From NCBI GenBank assembly GCA_016211085.1, contig JACQSY010000108.1, positions 1-63,102 of the forward strand: 63,102 bases of DNA, in the 5' to 3' direction. The notes beneath the pieces are model-generated. The model was not told where the DNA came from, ran no database searches, and worked only from the letters and a program-made list of their open reading frames with translations. The position numbers and the translations under genes are program-made. Positions 1-8,181 of this stretch are shown one piece after another (positions within the stretch are counted from its first letter, which is position 1; each line of letters starts with the position of its first letter). Source of the DNA: Acidobacteriota bacterium. Lineage in GTDB: Bacteria > Acidobacteriota > UBA6911 > RPQK01 > JACQSY01.

Positions 1-1
1 A

Positions 2-88
2 TACATCGAAGTGTTTTATAACCGTCAGCGGAGGCACTCGTCGTTGGGCTATGTCAGCCCAGCGGAATTTGAAGCCAGCGCTGCTTAA
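2..88 (+). CDS. IS3-family transposase OrfB, C-terminal end (runs off left edge)
   Basis: The reading frame open at the left edge encodes the last 28 residues of an IS3-type DDE transposase, including the conserved tail YIEVFYNRQRRHSSLGYVSP followed by AEF. This is the standard end of the integrase core of IS3/IS150-like OrfB proteins. The frame stops at TAA 86-88, six bases before a recognisable IS end. The rest of the gene and the left end of the element lie outside the window, so activity cannot be judged. Confidence 0.88.
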   Translation, partial: YIEVFYNRQRRHSSLGYVSPAEFEASAA

Positions 89-93
89 CAATG

Positions 94-118
94 TGTTCAT
101 AAAATTAGGGGAAGATCA
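94..118 (+). repeat. Right terminal inverted repeat of the IS3-family element
   Basis: Read on the reverse strand this segment starts TGATCTTCCCC and ends TGAACA, which fits the usual IS3-family terminus (TGA at the tip, TGNACA at the inner end). It lies six bases after the transposase stop codon. The next base begins a truncated palindromic repeat arm, so the IS appears to have inserted into that repeat. The target duplication cannot be checked without the other end. Confidence 0.65.
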
Positions 119-146
119 AGAGCGCTCGCTTACGCTCGCGCCTCTG
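119..146 (+). repeat. REP-like element, right arm only, cut by the IS3 end
   Basis: The sequence matches the right half (gagcgctc...cgcgcctctg) of the palindromic element found many times further along. The left arm is missing because the IS3 terminus abuts it at 118. The downstream TPR gene is read from a GTG eight bases after the repeat. Confidence 0.75.
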
Positions 147-153
147 AAAAGAC

Positions 154-1275
154 GTGCCTGAAACGACAACCTTTAGTACGGGTCGACGAATTTTGGTATT
201 TGCGTTGCTACTGTTGTCAATCCTAGCGACAGGTTTGCGCAGCCAACTGAAGAGCACGCTGGCTGTCAACCGTGCAGCCGCAACAGGAATGAAGGAAATA
301 TTACGCGCTTCTGCGACAAAGCATCAGGCAACTGACATGGCATTGAACGAGTCAAGCCCCGCCCTGAAGCGGCTTGAAGCCGTACTACGCGACAAGCCGG
401 GGAGTGGAGCAGCCGTGCGATGGGCAGCGCGTCTCGAGTTGGCTCGCGGTAATCACGAAGCAGCACTTCGACTGTTGCGACGCAACTTGCAGGAGCCGGA
501 GGCGGAGCCCTGGCAGCGCTTCATGCTGGGGTGGGTCGCCCACACCGCAGGGAATCCCCATGAGGCAGTAGCCGAATGGACGAAACTCAGAAATTCGCAG
601 CAGGTGCTAAACGCTCTGGCCGATCAAACCGTCGCTGAGGGAGACCTTGAAAAGGCGCTCATCTATCATCGCGCGGCCGTCCGGCTGCACCCTCACTCCG
701 CCAATGCGAGATTAAAATTGGCCGAGGCCCTTTTCAAATCCGGGGCCGGGACCGAAGCGCTCGAGCATTACCAGAAAGGCTTTCAGCTTGGTGAGGTAAC
801 CGCAGTAAATCTGGGAGAGGCAGCGTATCACCAGGGCGAGATCCTGCGGGAACAGGGGCGCTATCAAGAAGCGATCACGTCTTTTAAGACGGCCTTGAAA
901 TTCCACCCGAACTATGCCTGGTATCTGGTCGGATTGGGCAAGGCTTATGCATCCATGGGTGACTCTGGTGCTGCGGAGCGCTGGTTCCAAGAGACCATAC
1001 GAGTTGCCCCCTCCTTGGCTTTCTCCTATGCCGAATTTGGCAGCTATTACCGGTCGCGGGGTGATCTAAAAAAAGCCATCGAAAAATACGAGCAAGCCAT
1101 CCGGGTGCAGCCTGAATGTCCCGGCTACTACTACGAAAATCTCGGCTCCCTGTATCTTGATACGGAAAAGTACGACGCGGCCGTTCAAGCTCTTGAACAA
1201 GCTGTACGCATTGATCCGGATCAACCTTATTACAAGCAGCGACTGGCGGAGGCGCAAGCGGCAGCAGCTCGCTAG
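154..1275 (+). CDS. Membrane-anchored tetratricopeptide repeat protein
   Basis: The 373-residue product has one hydrophobic segment near the N-terminus (about residues 12-30, RRILVFALLLLSILATGL), then about eight tetratricopeptide repeats from residue 85 to the end. Several have clear TPR signatures, for example YQEAITSFKTALKFHPN and YDAAVQALEQAVRIDPD. TPR proteins of this layout act as scaffolds and are common in exopolysaccharide loci; a role in polysaccharide assembly is inferred only from location. The GTG start at 154 has no obvious ribosome binding site and sits just after a repeat arm, so the true start could be the ATG at 289, which would remove the membrane anchor. It is followed after 14 bases by an O-antigen ligase-like gene. 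Confidence 0.8.
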   Translation: MPETTTFSTGRRILVFALLLLSILATGLRSQLKSTLAVNRAAATGMKEILRASATKHQATDMALNESSPALKRLEAVLRDKPGSGAAVRWAARLELARGNHEAALRLLRRNLQEPEAEPWQRFMLGWVAHTAGNPHEAVAEWTKLRNSQQVLNALADQTVAEGDLEKALIYHRAAVRLHPHSANARLKLAEALFKSGAGTEALEHYQKGFQLGEVTAVNLGEAAYHQGEILREQGRYQEAITSFKTALKFHPNYAWYLVGLGKAYASMGDSGAAERWFQETIRVAPSLAFSYAEFGSYYRSRGDLKKAIEKYEQAIRVQPECPGYYYENLGSLYLDTEKYDAAVQALEQAVRIDPDQPYYKQRLAEAQAAAAR

Positions 1276-1289
1276 ATTGCGACATTGAA

Positions 1290-2780
1290 GTGAGCAATCA
1301 ATTTTGGTTTTTAACGACTTGGTTACTCATTTTTTTTGGTGTTCTTTTCCTTTACACACGAATTCTCAAGAACTGGCGCCTCGGTCTTTATGGGCTCCTT
1401 ATTTTTCTGCCGTTTGCCGGCCTTCCCACCATCTTCCTGTACCCGGCTCCTGCCTGGACCCGGCTGATCAAAGACATTCTTTTTGTCATGCCCCTTTATG
1501 GGGCGTTTTTGATGTGGGCGCTGTTTGCCGACAGAGACCGCAAGCAACCCTTCTCCCCACAAAGTTTACACGTACTGCTGGCCTTGCTTGCCTTTTTGAT
1601 GTTTATCCACCTGTGGAATCCGCGTCTGGCCAACCTGTGGGTGGGACTCATTGGAATCAAATTGTGGCTCTTTTACGTGCCGCTGTTTTATTTAGGCTAT
1701 CGTTTTCTGGACAAGCCCGAGCGTTTATTCACCGTGGCGAAGGTGATGATGGCCGTGGCGGTGATTCCCGCAACAATCGGAATTGCGGAAGCTGTGGTGA
1801 TTTATTTCGGCTATTCCGAGGCTGTGTACAAGGTGTACGGAGCCGCGGCTGAATCCGCAACCCAGAATTTTGTCAAACTGGGTATCACGGGCGGCCAACA
1901 TCTGATCCGCATCCCCAGCACGTTTACCTCGGCTGCCCAATATTCGCTCTTTTTGTTGGGTATGCTTCCGGTGGGCTATGCGCTCTGGCAGGCATCCAGG
2001 GACCGTCGGCTCCCGGGTGGCAGAACTTACTTTGGGATTCTGTGCCTGTTGGTGTTGGCGGCTTTGACGTGTGGTTCCAGGGGCGCTCTGTTGCTGGCCC
2101 CCCTGTATTTCGCCACCGTCGTTGTTATCGATGGCAGGTGGATCAGCCACTGGAAACTCATCGGTGCCACAACATTGGGGTTTGTTCTTACTGCTTCCTT
2201 ACTCGGGGTTGCTCCTGGGGATCTTCTTGCTTACGGACTGGACGTGCTGTGGAAATATACCGAGGGGCGACAAAAAGGTGGAGTGATCGGCGAATTTGGT
2301 TGGGCTTTTAATCTTACGTGGCTGGGCTGGGGACCTGGGATGAGCTCGGGGCCGGCACGATATGCTTTTAATAATCCGGAGACAGAGCCTACTCCATTGG
2401 TTCCCTTTGAAGGTTTTTACGCGAAGACGACTGCGGAACTGGGATTGGCGGGCCTGGCAATTGTTGTAGTTTTTTTTGTCAGGTTATCGCTGGCAGGTTG
2501 CCACGTATTGGCACGAGTGCGAGAGCCGATGCTGCGGCCGTTTGCCGTGGCTTTTCTTGCTTTTCTGCTGGTGCAAATCGTCTATCTCGTCAAAGGAGCT
2601 TATCTCGACTACGACCCCCTAAACGTTTATTTCTGGCTTTTTGCGGGCATGTTAATGAAGTTACCTGCCCTGTCATCTGTAGCCGCTTCGGAAAGCAGCC
2701 TGTTGCGGAGCCGGATGAAAAAAATACTCCCGGGACATGACCTAGCAAATGTGCCGGTACAACCAGGGCGCAGCCTGTGA
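1290..2780 (+). CDS. O-antigen ligase/polymerase-like membrane protein (Wzy/WaaL family)
   Basis: This 496-residue protein is almost entirely hydrophobic with about ten predicted transmembrane segments and carries the SRGA-type motif (TCGSRGALLLAP, about residues 254-265) common in Wzy_C/O-antigen ligase proteins. Such proteins join polymerised or lipid-linked glycans at the outer face of the inner membrane. Polymerase and ligase cannot be separated from sequence alone. It starts at GTG 1290, 14 bases after the TPR gene, so the two are probably co-transcribed. It is the first of three such proteins in the window (others at 19950 and 30559), which suggests more than one glycan is handled. Confidence 0.82.
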   Translation: MSNQFWFLTTWLLIFFGVLFLYTRILKNWRLGLYGLLIFLPFAGLPTIFLYPAPAWTRLIKDILFVMPLYGAFLMWALFADRDRKQPFSPQSLHVLLALLAFLMFIHLWNPRLANLWVGLIGIKLWLFYVPLFYLGYRFLDKPERLFTVAKVMMAVAVIPATIGIAEAVVIYFGYSEAVYKVYGAAAESATQNFVKLGITGGQHLIRIPSTFTSAAQYSLFLLGMLPVGYALWQASRDRRLPGGRTYFGILCLLVLAALTCGSRGALLLAPLYFATVVVIDGRWISHWKLIGATTLGFVLTASLLGVAPGDLLAYGLDVLWKYTEGRQKGGVIGEFGWAFNLTWLGWGPGMSSGPARYAFNNPETEPTPLVPFEGFYAKTTAELGLAGLAIVVVFFVRLSLAGCHVLARVREPMLRPFAVAFLAFLLVQIVYLVKGAYLDYDPLNVYFWLFAGMLMKLPALSSVAASESSLLRSRMKKILPGHDLANVPVQPGRSL

Positions 2781-2864
2781 GATCCAGATAAAGAGATTTT
2801 GTGGAATGTTCCGCGGCACTTTAGGCGCGACGACACTCCTTTCTAGCGACTGAAATCCAGGATC

Positions 2865-4097
2865 TTGCGCATCATCATCTCACATCCTGCGAGGCAGCAG
2901 AGCGTCTACCAGTGGCCCCTGGCCATTCAGGAGGCGGGAATTGACGTTAAGTTTGTCACCGGCATTTATTACAAGCCGCATGCATTCCCTTATTCTCTGG
3001 TGAAACACCTTCCGGAGCGGTGGCGAGAGGCGGCGACGCAGAACCTGTTGAAACGACAAATCCCCGGCCTTGAACTCACCGCTGTGAATTCATTTCCATG
3101 GTTCGAATTTCTGCTCAGGCCCTTCGGCAAGACGGCCCAGTGGAATCGAGCCCATGATCTGCTGGTAGGAGGCATGCTCTTGGGAACGAGTGGCGTGAGA
3201 ACACCCACCATCGTGCATGCGTTTCAGGAATCGTGTCTCTACACCTTGCGAGCCGCCAAAAAAAGAGGAATCAAAACTGTTGTTGAGGTGACCAACGCGC
3301 TCTCTCGCCATCGCATCGTGGCCGAGGAATACCAGAGGCTTGGGTTGAGCCCCGTTTCTGATCGCCCCAGTAATGTCGAAATGGCCGAAGTCTTAGAGGC
3401 GGATTACGTCGTGGGGCAGTCCCGGTTCACCGTCAGTTCTCTGTTGGAGTACGGCGTCCCTGCCAGCAAAATCATCCTTCAGCCCCTGGGGGTCGATACC
3501 AAACAATTTCAGCCTTCCGTGCGGCAGGGCCCCAAGTCGATTTTCCGTGCCGTTTTTGTAGGCCAGCTCAGCATTCGTAAAGGGCTTCACCACCTGTTAG
3601 AAGCGTGGAAATTGCTGAGGCTGCCCAATGCCGAACTCTTGCTTCTTGGCAATCCTATTGATTCTCACGGGCGGGACCTTTTGGCACAGTATGAAGGAAC
3701 ATTTCGGTGGCCTGGGTTCGTGAGTCATGGCGAGCTTCGCCATATTTATCGTGACAGCGACATTTTTGTGTTCCCGTCGCTGGCAGAAGGCTCCGCTAAC
3801 GCCACCTATGAGGCGCTTGCCAGCGGACTGCCGAGCGTTGTGACGGCCAACGCAGGTAGCGTGGTGCGCGACGGAATTGAAGGTTTTGAAGTGGAGTGCG
3901 GAAACATCGAAGCCCTCAAAACCGCGATTGAACGACTTTACAGAGATGCGGACCTGAGAGAGCAGATGGGAGTTGCCGCCAGAAGGCGGGCTGAGCGGTA
4001 TAGCTGGGGTGAATTCGGAAGACGCCTGGTAAGAATGTATGAGCATATATGCAATTCTGTCCCTGCATCTTCCGTGCTGGACATGTCGGTCCTTTAG
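2865..4097 (+). CDS. Glycosyltransferase family 4 (GT-B fold)
   Basis: The 410-residue product has a GT4 layout: an N-terminal acceptor half (RIIISHPARQQSVYQWPLA) and a C-terminal nucleotide-sugar half with FVGQLSIRKGLHHLLEAWKLL and the SDIFVFPSLAEGSANATYEALASGLPSVV region, which holds the E-x7-E pair typical of retaining GT4 enzymes. It should transfer a sugar from an activated nucleotide donor to a lipid-linked glycan in the cytosol; the sugar is unknown. The start used is TTG 2865, in line with the expected beta strand at the N-terminus. An 84-base gap follows the ligase-like gene. Confidence 0.88.
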   Translation: MRIIISHPARQQSVYQWPLAIQEAGIDVKFVTGIYYKPHAFPYSLVKHLPERWREAATQNLLKRQIPGLELTAVNSFPWFEFLLRPFGKTAQWNRAHDLLVGGMLLGTSGVRTPTIVHAFQESCLYTLRAAKKRGIKTVVEVTNALSRHRIVAEEYQRLGLSPVSDRPSNVEMAEVLEADYVVGQSRFTVSSLLEYGVPASKIILQPLGVDTKQFQPSVRQGPKSIFRAVFVGQLSIRKGLHHLLEAWKLLRLPNAELLLLGNPIDSHGRDLLAQYEGTFRWPGFVSHGELRHIYRDSDIFVFPSLAEGSANATYEALASGLPSVVTANAGSVVRDGIEGFEVECGNIEALKTAIERLYRDADLREQMGVAARRRAERYSWGEFGRRLVRMYEHICNSVPASSVLDMSVL

Positions 4098-4166
4098 TGA
4101 GTTTGGGCGGACTTCTCAACTGCGGATGAGCTAATAGGAAGCTTCAATCAAGTAAGGAGAGTTGGG

Positions 4167-5099
4167 ATGAGAATCTTAGTCACCGGTGGCGCTGGTTTCA
4201 TCGGGTCGCACATTGTGGATCACTACATCGCCAATGGCCACCAAGTCATGGTCGTCGATGACCTCTCAACGGGACGTTTGGAAAACTTGAATCCGGCGGC
4301 GGATTTTGTGGAGCTGGACGTCAGGGACCCCGGCATTGAGAAGTTGTTTAAAATGCGGTTCGACGTTGTCAACCATCAGGCGGCCCGAGGAAATGTCCGG
4401 GCATCCATGGAAGATCCCATGGTCTACGCCGATGTCAATGTGCGCGGAGGCATCAACCTGTTGGAATGCTGCCGCAAACACGGCGTTAGAAAGTTCATCT
4501 ATGCGTCGACAGGGGGTTGCGTCTACGGGGAACTTCAATACAAACCAGCCGATGAAAATCACCCCATGGTCCCGCGCGATCCCTATGGCGCCAGCAAGGC
4601 GAGCTTTGAATTGTATTTGCCGGTGTACAAACTGAATTACGGGCTGGAATATACGATCTTCCGCTATCCCAATGTTTACGGCCCTCGCCAGGACCCATTG
4701 GGCGAGGCGGGAGTCGTGTCGATATTTGCAAGGCAGATGTTGCTCGGCCTGCCGGTTGTTATCAATGGCGATGGCGAGCAGCGGAGGGACTTTGTTTATG
4801 TCGAAGATGTGGCGCGCGCCAACGTGATGGCTTTGGCCAGCGATAAAGATACCGTTTACAACCTGGGCCTTGGCAAAGGAGTGACGGTGAATGAAATTTT
4901 TCAAGTGCTTCGCGACATCACCTGCTACTCCCAGCCGGCAGGCTACGGCCCCCCCAAGCTGGGCGAGGTTAGAGACAGTTTTCTTGAAGCTTCAAAGATT
5001 GCGCGGGAACTGGGCTGGCGTCCACAAACCGATCTAAGGAGCGGGCTTGAGCATACCGTGGAGTTCGTTCGCCAAAAGGAATTGGTGAGAGAGGGGTAA
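4167..5099 (+). CDS. NAD-dependent epimerase/dehydratase (UDP-glucose 4-epimerase-like)
   Basis: The 310-residue protein is a complete extended short-chain dehydrogenase. The Rossmann motif GGAGFIG lies at residues 7-13, the catalytic YxxxK as YGASK near residues 141-145, and RYPNVYGPRQ follows as in UDP-hexose epimerases. The family interconverts nucleotide sugars, with UDP-Glc/UDP-Gal or their N-acetyl forms the likeliest substrates. An AAGGAG motif sits about eight bases before the ATG. The next gene starts three bases after its stop, so the two are probably co-expressed. The exact substrate is not determinable here. Confidence 0.88.
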   Translation: MRILVTGGAGFIGSHIVDHYIANGHQVMVVDDLSTGRLENLNPAADFVELDVRDPGIEKLFKMRFDVVNHQAARGNVRASMEDPMVYADVNVRGGINLLECCRKHGVRKFIYASTGGCVYGELQYKPADENHPMVPRDPYGASKASFELYLPVYKLNYGLEYTIFRYPNVYGPRQDPLGEAGVVSIFARQMLLGLPVVINGDGEQRRDFVYVEDVARANVMALASDKDTVYNLGLGKGVTVNEIFQVLRDITCYSQPAGYGPPKLGEVRDSFLEASKIARELGWRPQTDLRSGLEHTVEFVRQKELVREG

Positions 5100-5102
5100 G
5101 CT

Positions 5103-5816
5103 GTGGATCAGGCGGCAAGGCAGCATGAGTTTTTCACCAGAAAAGCTCCAGAGTACGACTCAAATCATGCCAGCGATGAGCATGAGTTTGCACTTTCCTG
5201 GTTGGAGGCTTGCATCGAGTACTTCAGATTCGAATCGCTTTTGGAGGTAGGGGCCGGGACTGGGCGCGCCTTGATCCACATCTGGAGGCGCTTTCCCAAC
5301 TTGCGGTGCCAGGGCATCGAGCCGGTCAAGGCCATGCGCGAGGAGGCCTACGCTAAAGGGCTCCCACCTCATCTCCTGACTCATGGCGATGCTTACCAAC
5401 TGGATTACGAAGCAGGAGCTTTCGACGTGGTAGCGGAATTCGGAGTTCTGCACCATGTGGCGAGACCTGATCAGGTGGTGGCTGAAATGCTGAGAGTGGC
5501 GCGCAAGGCGGTCTTTCTGTCCGATTGCAACAACTTTGGACACGGGAGCTCTGTGGCCCGTTTGATCAAGCTCGCCATGAACCGTTTTCACATCTGGGGA
5601 CTGTACAATCAGATTCGTACCTTCGGGAAGGGTTACTACGTTTCGGAAGGTGACGGAATTGCTTACTCCTATAGCTTGTTCAACAACTTGCCACAAATTC
5701 AAAAGGCTTGTCCGCACGTGTATATGCTCTCCACCACCGGCTCCCAGGTAACCTATGGCGCATTGCTTTCCGCTTCGCACTTCGCGTTGTTGGCGCTGAA
5801 GAAGGGTATCAGCTGA
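5103..5816 (+). CDS. Class I SAM-dependent methyltransferase
   Basis: The 237-residue product carries SAM-binding motif I (LLEVGAGTGRALIHIW, about residues 45-60), an acidic loop (QGIEPVKAM) and the post-I segment FDVVAEFGVLHHVARPDQ seen in Methyltransf_11/25 enzymes. It probably methylates a sugar or other small molecule in the polysaccharide pathway. It starts at GTG 5103, immediately after the epimerase. Its TGA stop (5814-5816) overlaps the first bases of a REP-like array, so the element has inserted exactly at the 3' end of the gene. Confidence 0.82.
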   Translation: MDQAARQHEFFTRKAPEYDSNHASDEHEFALSWLEACIEYFRFESLLEVGAGTGRALIHIWRRFPNLRCQGIEPVKAMREEAYAKGLPPHLLTHGDAYQLDYEAGAFDVVAEFGVLHHVARPDQVVAEMLRVARKAVFLSDCNNFGHGSSVARLIKLAMNRFHIWGLYNQIRTFGKGYYVSEGDGIAYSYSLFNNLPQIQKACPHVYMLSTTGSQVTYGALLSASHFALLALKKGIS

Positions 5817-6130
5817 GGCGCGCACGGAGCGCAGCGGAGTAAGCGCTCGGGTTCGTTGCTTCAGGAGCGCTCCTTGGCAGTCGCGCCTCTGAAAATGTGC
5901 CTGCGCCGAAGCTGATTTAAGTCGCCGCATCGATCGGAGGCGCGCACGGAGCGCAGCGCAGTAAGCGCTCGGGTTCGTTGCAGGGGCGCTCCTTGGCAGT
6001 CGCGCCTCTGAAAGAGGTGCCTGCGCCGAAGCTGATTTAAGTCGCCGCATCGATCGGAGGCGCGCACGGAGCGCAGCGCAGTAAGCGCTCGGGTTCGTTG
6101 CAGGGGCGCTCCTTGGCAGTCGCGCCTCTG
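5815..6130 (+). repeat. REP/BIME-like array, three tandem copies
   Basis: Three copies lie at 5815-5891, 5937-6010 and 6057-6130. Each begins gaggcgcgcacggagcgcag and ends cgcgcctctg. Both arms share GAGGCGCG at the outer end and AGCGCTC at the inner end in inverted orientation, so each copy can form two short hairpins or one long cruciform. The copies are separated by 45-46 base spacers that are nearly identical to each other but differ from spacers in other arrays, giving a period of 120-122 bases. The array fills the gap between the methyltransferase stop and the next glycosyltransferase. Long open frames on the reverse strand here are artefacts of the repeat. Confidence 0.92.
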
Positions 6131-6165
6131 AAAGGTGGCGAATCTGGTCAGACCATAGAACTGTA

Positions 6166-7371
6166 ATGTCTTCAAAGCCTGCTGAAAATACCACCCTGTT
6201 TGTAGCGGTCGCTTGGGGTGGACTCGAGAAAATTGGACACCAGATCCCCTATCACTGCAGCCTGATGGAGGCCTGCCGGCGAAACCACTGGGACTTTGAG
6301 CTCCTGACTAGCGGACCCTGTTCAGATGCAATGTTGAGCCGCTCGGTAAAAGCGATCTTACCGCCTGGGCCTCCGGCATCTCCGTATACGTCCCATTCAT
6401 GGTTTTCGCGGCTTGAAAACACGGTGGAGTTCAGCAAGATCCTGCGAAACGAAATTCGCGATCGGCTCCCACAGTATTCCCATGTCATTGTTTTTTGCGA
6501 GCAGTTTAACTGGCGCTGGCTACTCCCGCTGCGGTGTGCATTTGTCGGTATCGATCCAGCCCATGTCTCGTTGGGGTTGTTAAGCCGTTATGACATTACC
6601 GTCCATGCCAGAAAGATCCAAGTGTTGAAAGTAGCCCGGACCGCTGCATTGCACTTTATTCTGGTGCAATTACTGCGCCGAAAGATCAAGAAAAAACTCC
6701 AGATTTTTGCCGATACAATTCCCCTTCAAAAATTAGCTTTGCGGCTCTATCGGCAGCCGGTTTACGTTTTACCCATTCCCCATACACGAATGCTTGGGTC
6801 ACGCCAACAATTCGTAAAGCAAAACGATGGGATTCGCTTTTGGTGGCCTGCCTTTTATCCTGCCGAAGAGAAGGGATTGACCCTAATAAGGAAATGGGTC
6901 CGGGACGCCGCTGAGAATCCCTCTCAGCACGTGGAAGTCTTTGTACCTGAAACCGCCCAGTTGCTGGAATCCTCGCTTAACGTGAAGGTGAACTATTTGC
7001 CCCGTTTTCTGGAACGTCAAGATTACTTGAGAATGTTTCAAAACGTGGACGTCATCCTGCTCCCGTTTAGAGAGGACAAGTATAAAAGAGCTTCTTCCGG
7101 CATTTTTGTTGAGTCGATAGTTCACAACCGGCCGGTTCTTACCACTGCCGCGTCATGGATGGGATCCGAACTGAAGCGCTTTGGCATGGAGGAATGGTGT
7201 TTTGACCCTCGTGAGAGGAAAGATTTCAATCAAATCGTGAGTGCCGCTCTGTCAGTAAACGAAGACGACCCCCGCCGCCAAAAGCTGGTCGCTCACTTTC
7301 GGGAGTTTCACAATGAAGAGAGGTTTGCCGGGATTCTCCTGAATGCTTTTACTCCTCCCATGCCTCAGTAG
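6166..7371 (+). CDS. Putative glycosyltransferase (GT-B type, unclassified)
   Basis: The 401-residue product lacks a strong family signature but has a GT-B-like outline: an N-terminal half rich in alternating strands and helices, and a C-terminal part with FRQ-type acceptor loops, VDVILLPFREDKYKRASSG and IFVESIVHNRPVLTTAASWMG. The latter resembles the donor-binding end of GT4 enzymes, where an acidic residue precedes a Pro-Val-hydrophobic strand. It lies directly after a repeat array and before a methyltransferase in the same direction. It probably transfers a sugar to the repeating unit, but donor and linkage are unknown. Confidence 0.65.
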   Translation: MSSKPAENTTLFVAVAWGGLEKIGHQIPYHCSLMEACRRNHWDFELLTSGPCSDAMLSRSVKAILPPGPPASPYTSHSWFSRLENTVEFSKILRNEIRDRLPQYSHVIVFCEQFNWRWLLPLRCAFVGIDPAHVSLGLLSRYDITVHARKIQVLKVARTAALHFILVQLLRRKIKKKLQIFADTIPLQKLALRLYRQPVYVLPIPHTRMLGSRQQFVKQNDGIRFWWPAFYPAEEKGLTLIRKWVRDAAENPSQHVEVFVPETAQLLESSLNVKVNYLPRFLERQDYLRMFQNVDVILLPFREDKYKRASSGIFVESIVHNRPVLTTAASWMGSELKRFGMEEWCFDPRERKDFNQIVSAALSVNEDDPRRQKLVAHFREFHNEERFAGILLNAFTPPMPQ

Positions 7372-7449
7372 TGGAGGACACCGCCCAGATTGGTCAAACA
7401 AACTGGTAGTAATGCACTCCGATTGAAACTCAGCCGCTGAGGGATATGA

Positions 7450-8181
7450 ATGGCTAAACAAAGGAAGTTAAGCACTCGCCTTTATGACTGGCTGCGGCGC
7501 CAGGATTGGTTGTACGACGTAGAGCACGATAGCCTGCGGGGCGAGTACCGGCGGCTTGTCCATTTTGCTATGCGTCCTGTAGGCAGAATCTCAGCCGCAC
7601 GTTACAAAGTGAGCCGCCTGCTGAACAATCATCAACAGCCGATACGCCTCAACCTCGGGAGTGGTCGTCAACCGCTGCCTGGATGGGTCAATATAGACAT
7701 TAATCCTTTTTCACAAGCGCAACTGTTGTTGGACATCAGGGACCCATGGCCCTTTAAAGAAGGCGACGTAGAAACGATTTACATGCGCCATTTTTTGGAG
7801 CACTTTACCGAGGCCGAGGTTCTGGCCATATTGGCTAAGTGCCACCGAGTCCTGCGCACCGGGGGAGGGCTCAGAATCGGCGTTCCCTCGCTCGAATTTG
7901 CTATTGGGCAATATCAGAAGAGTGATTTCAGCAGGAGTTCCTGGGTCAGTGCCTATGGTCGAAAGTCGGCGGGACGACAATTCTTTTCATACATCATGGA
8001 TAACGGAAACCATAAAATCATACTTGACTACGGTTATCTGGCAGAACTGCTGGAGATCTCTCGATTTAAAAATGTACGAAGACTCTGCGGAGGTAAAACT
8101 GAGCTCTTCAATTCTGACCTGCTTGCTCCCAAGGACGAACTTGGCGACATCGCGACCCTCTATGTAGAGTGCGTCAAGTAA
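7450..8181 (+). CDS. SAM-dependent methyltransferase (Methyltransf_11-like)
   Basis: The 243-residue protein contains a SAM-binding strand (IRLNLGSGRQPLPGWVNID, about residues 60-78), then DIRDPWPF and MRHFLEHFTEAEV, the pattern of small methyltransferases in O-antigen and exopolysaccharide loci. It starts at ATG 7450. Its end overlaps the start of the next glycosyltransferase by 13 bases, which indicates coupled translation. The methylated substrate is probably a sugar or a glycan end, but nothing in the sequence identifies it. Confidence 0.8.
   Translation: MAKQRKLSTRLYDWLRRQDWLYDVEHDSLRGEYRRLVHFAMRPVGRISAARYKVSRLLNNHQQPIRLNLGSGRQPLPGWVNIDINPFSQAQLLLDIRDPWPFKEGDVETIYMRHFLEHFTEAEVLAILAKCHRVLRTGGGLRIGVPSLEFAIGQYQKSDFSRSSWVSAYGRKSAGRQFFSYIMDNGNHKIILDYGYLAELLEISRFKNVRRLCGGKTELFNSDLLAPKDELGDIATLYVECVK

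Noticed and set aside
4266..4904. Reverse frame of 212 codons within the epimerase gene
   Set aside because: The forward frame encodes a complete epimerase with Rossmann and YxxxK motifs, so this is a shadow frame.
5815..6130. CRISPR-like array of repeats and spacers
   Set aside because: The spacers are nearly identical to each other, the repeats are long imperfect palindromes of about 75 bases and no cas genes are nearby. This is a tandem REP/BIME array.
5160..6194. Long reverse-strand frame of 344 codons over the 5.8 kb array
   Set aside because: It is built from three repeat copies and the antisense of the methyltransferase. The repeated peptide pattern comes from the DNA repeat and no start signal or family supports it.
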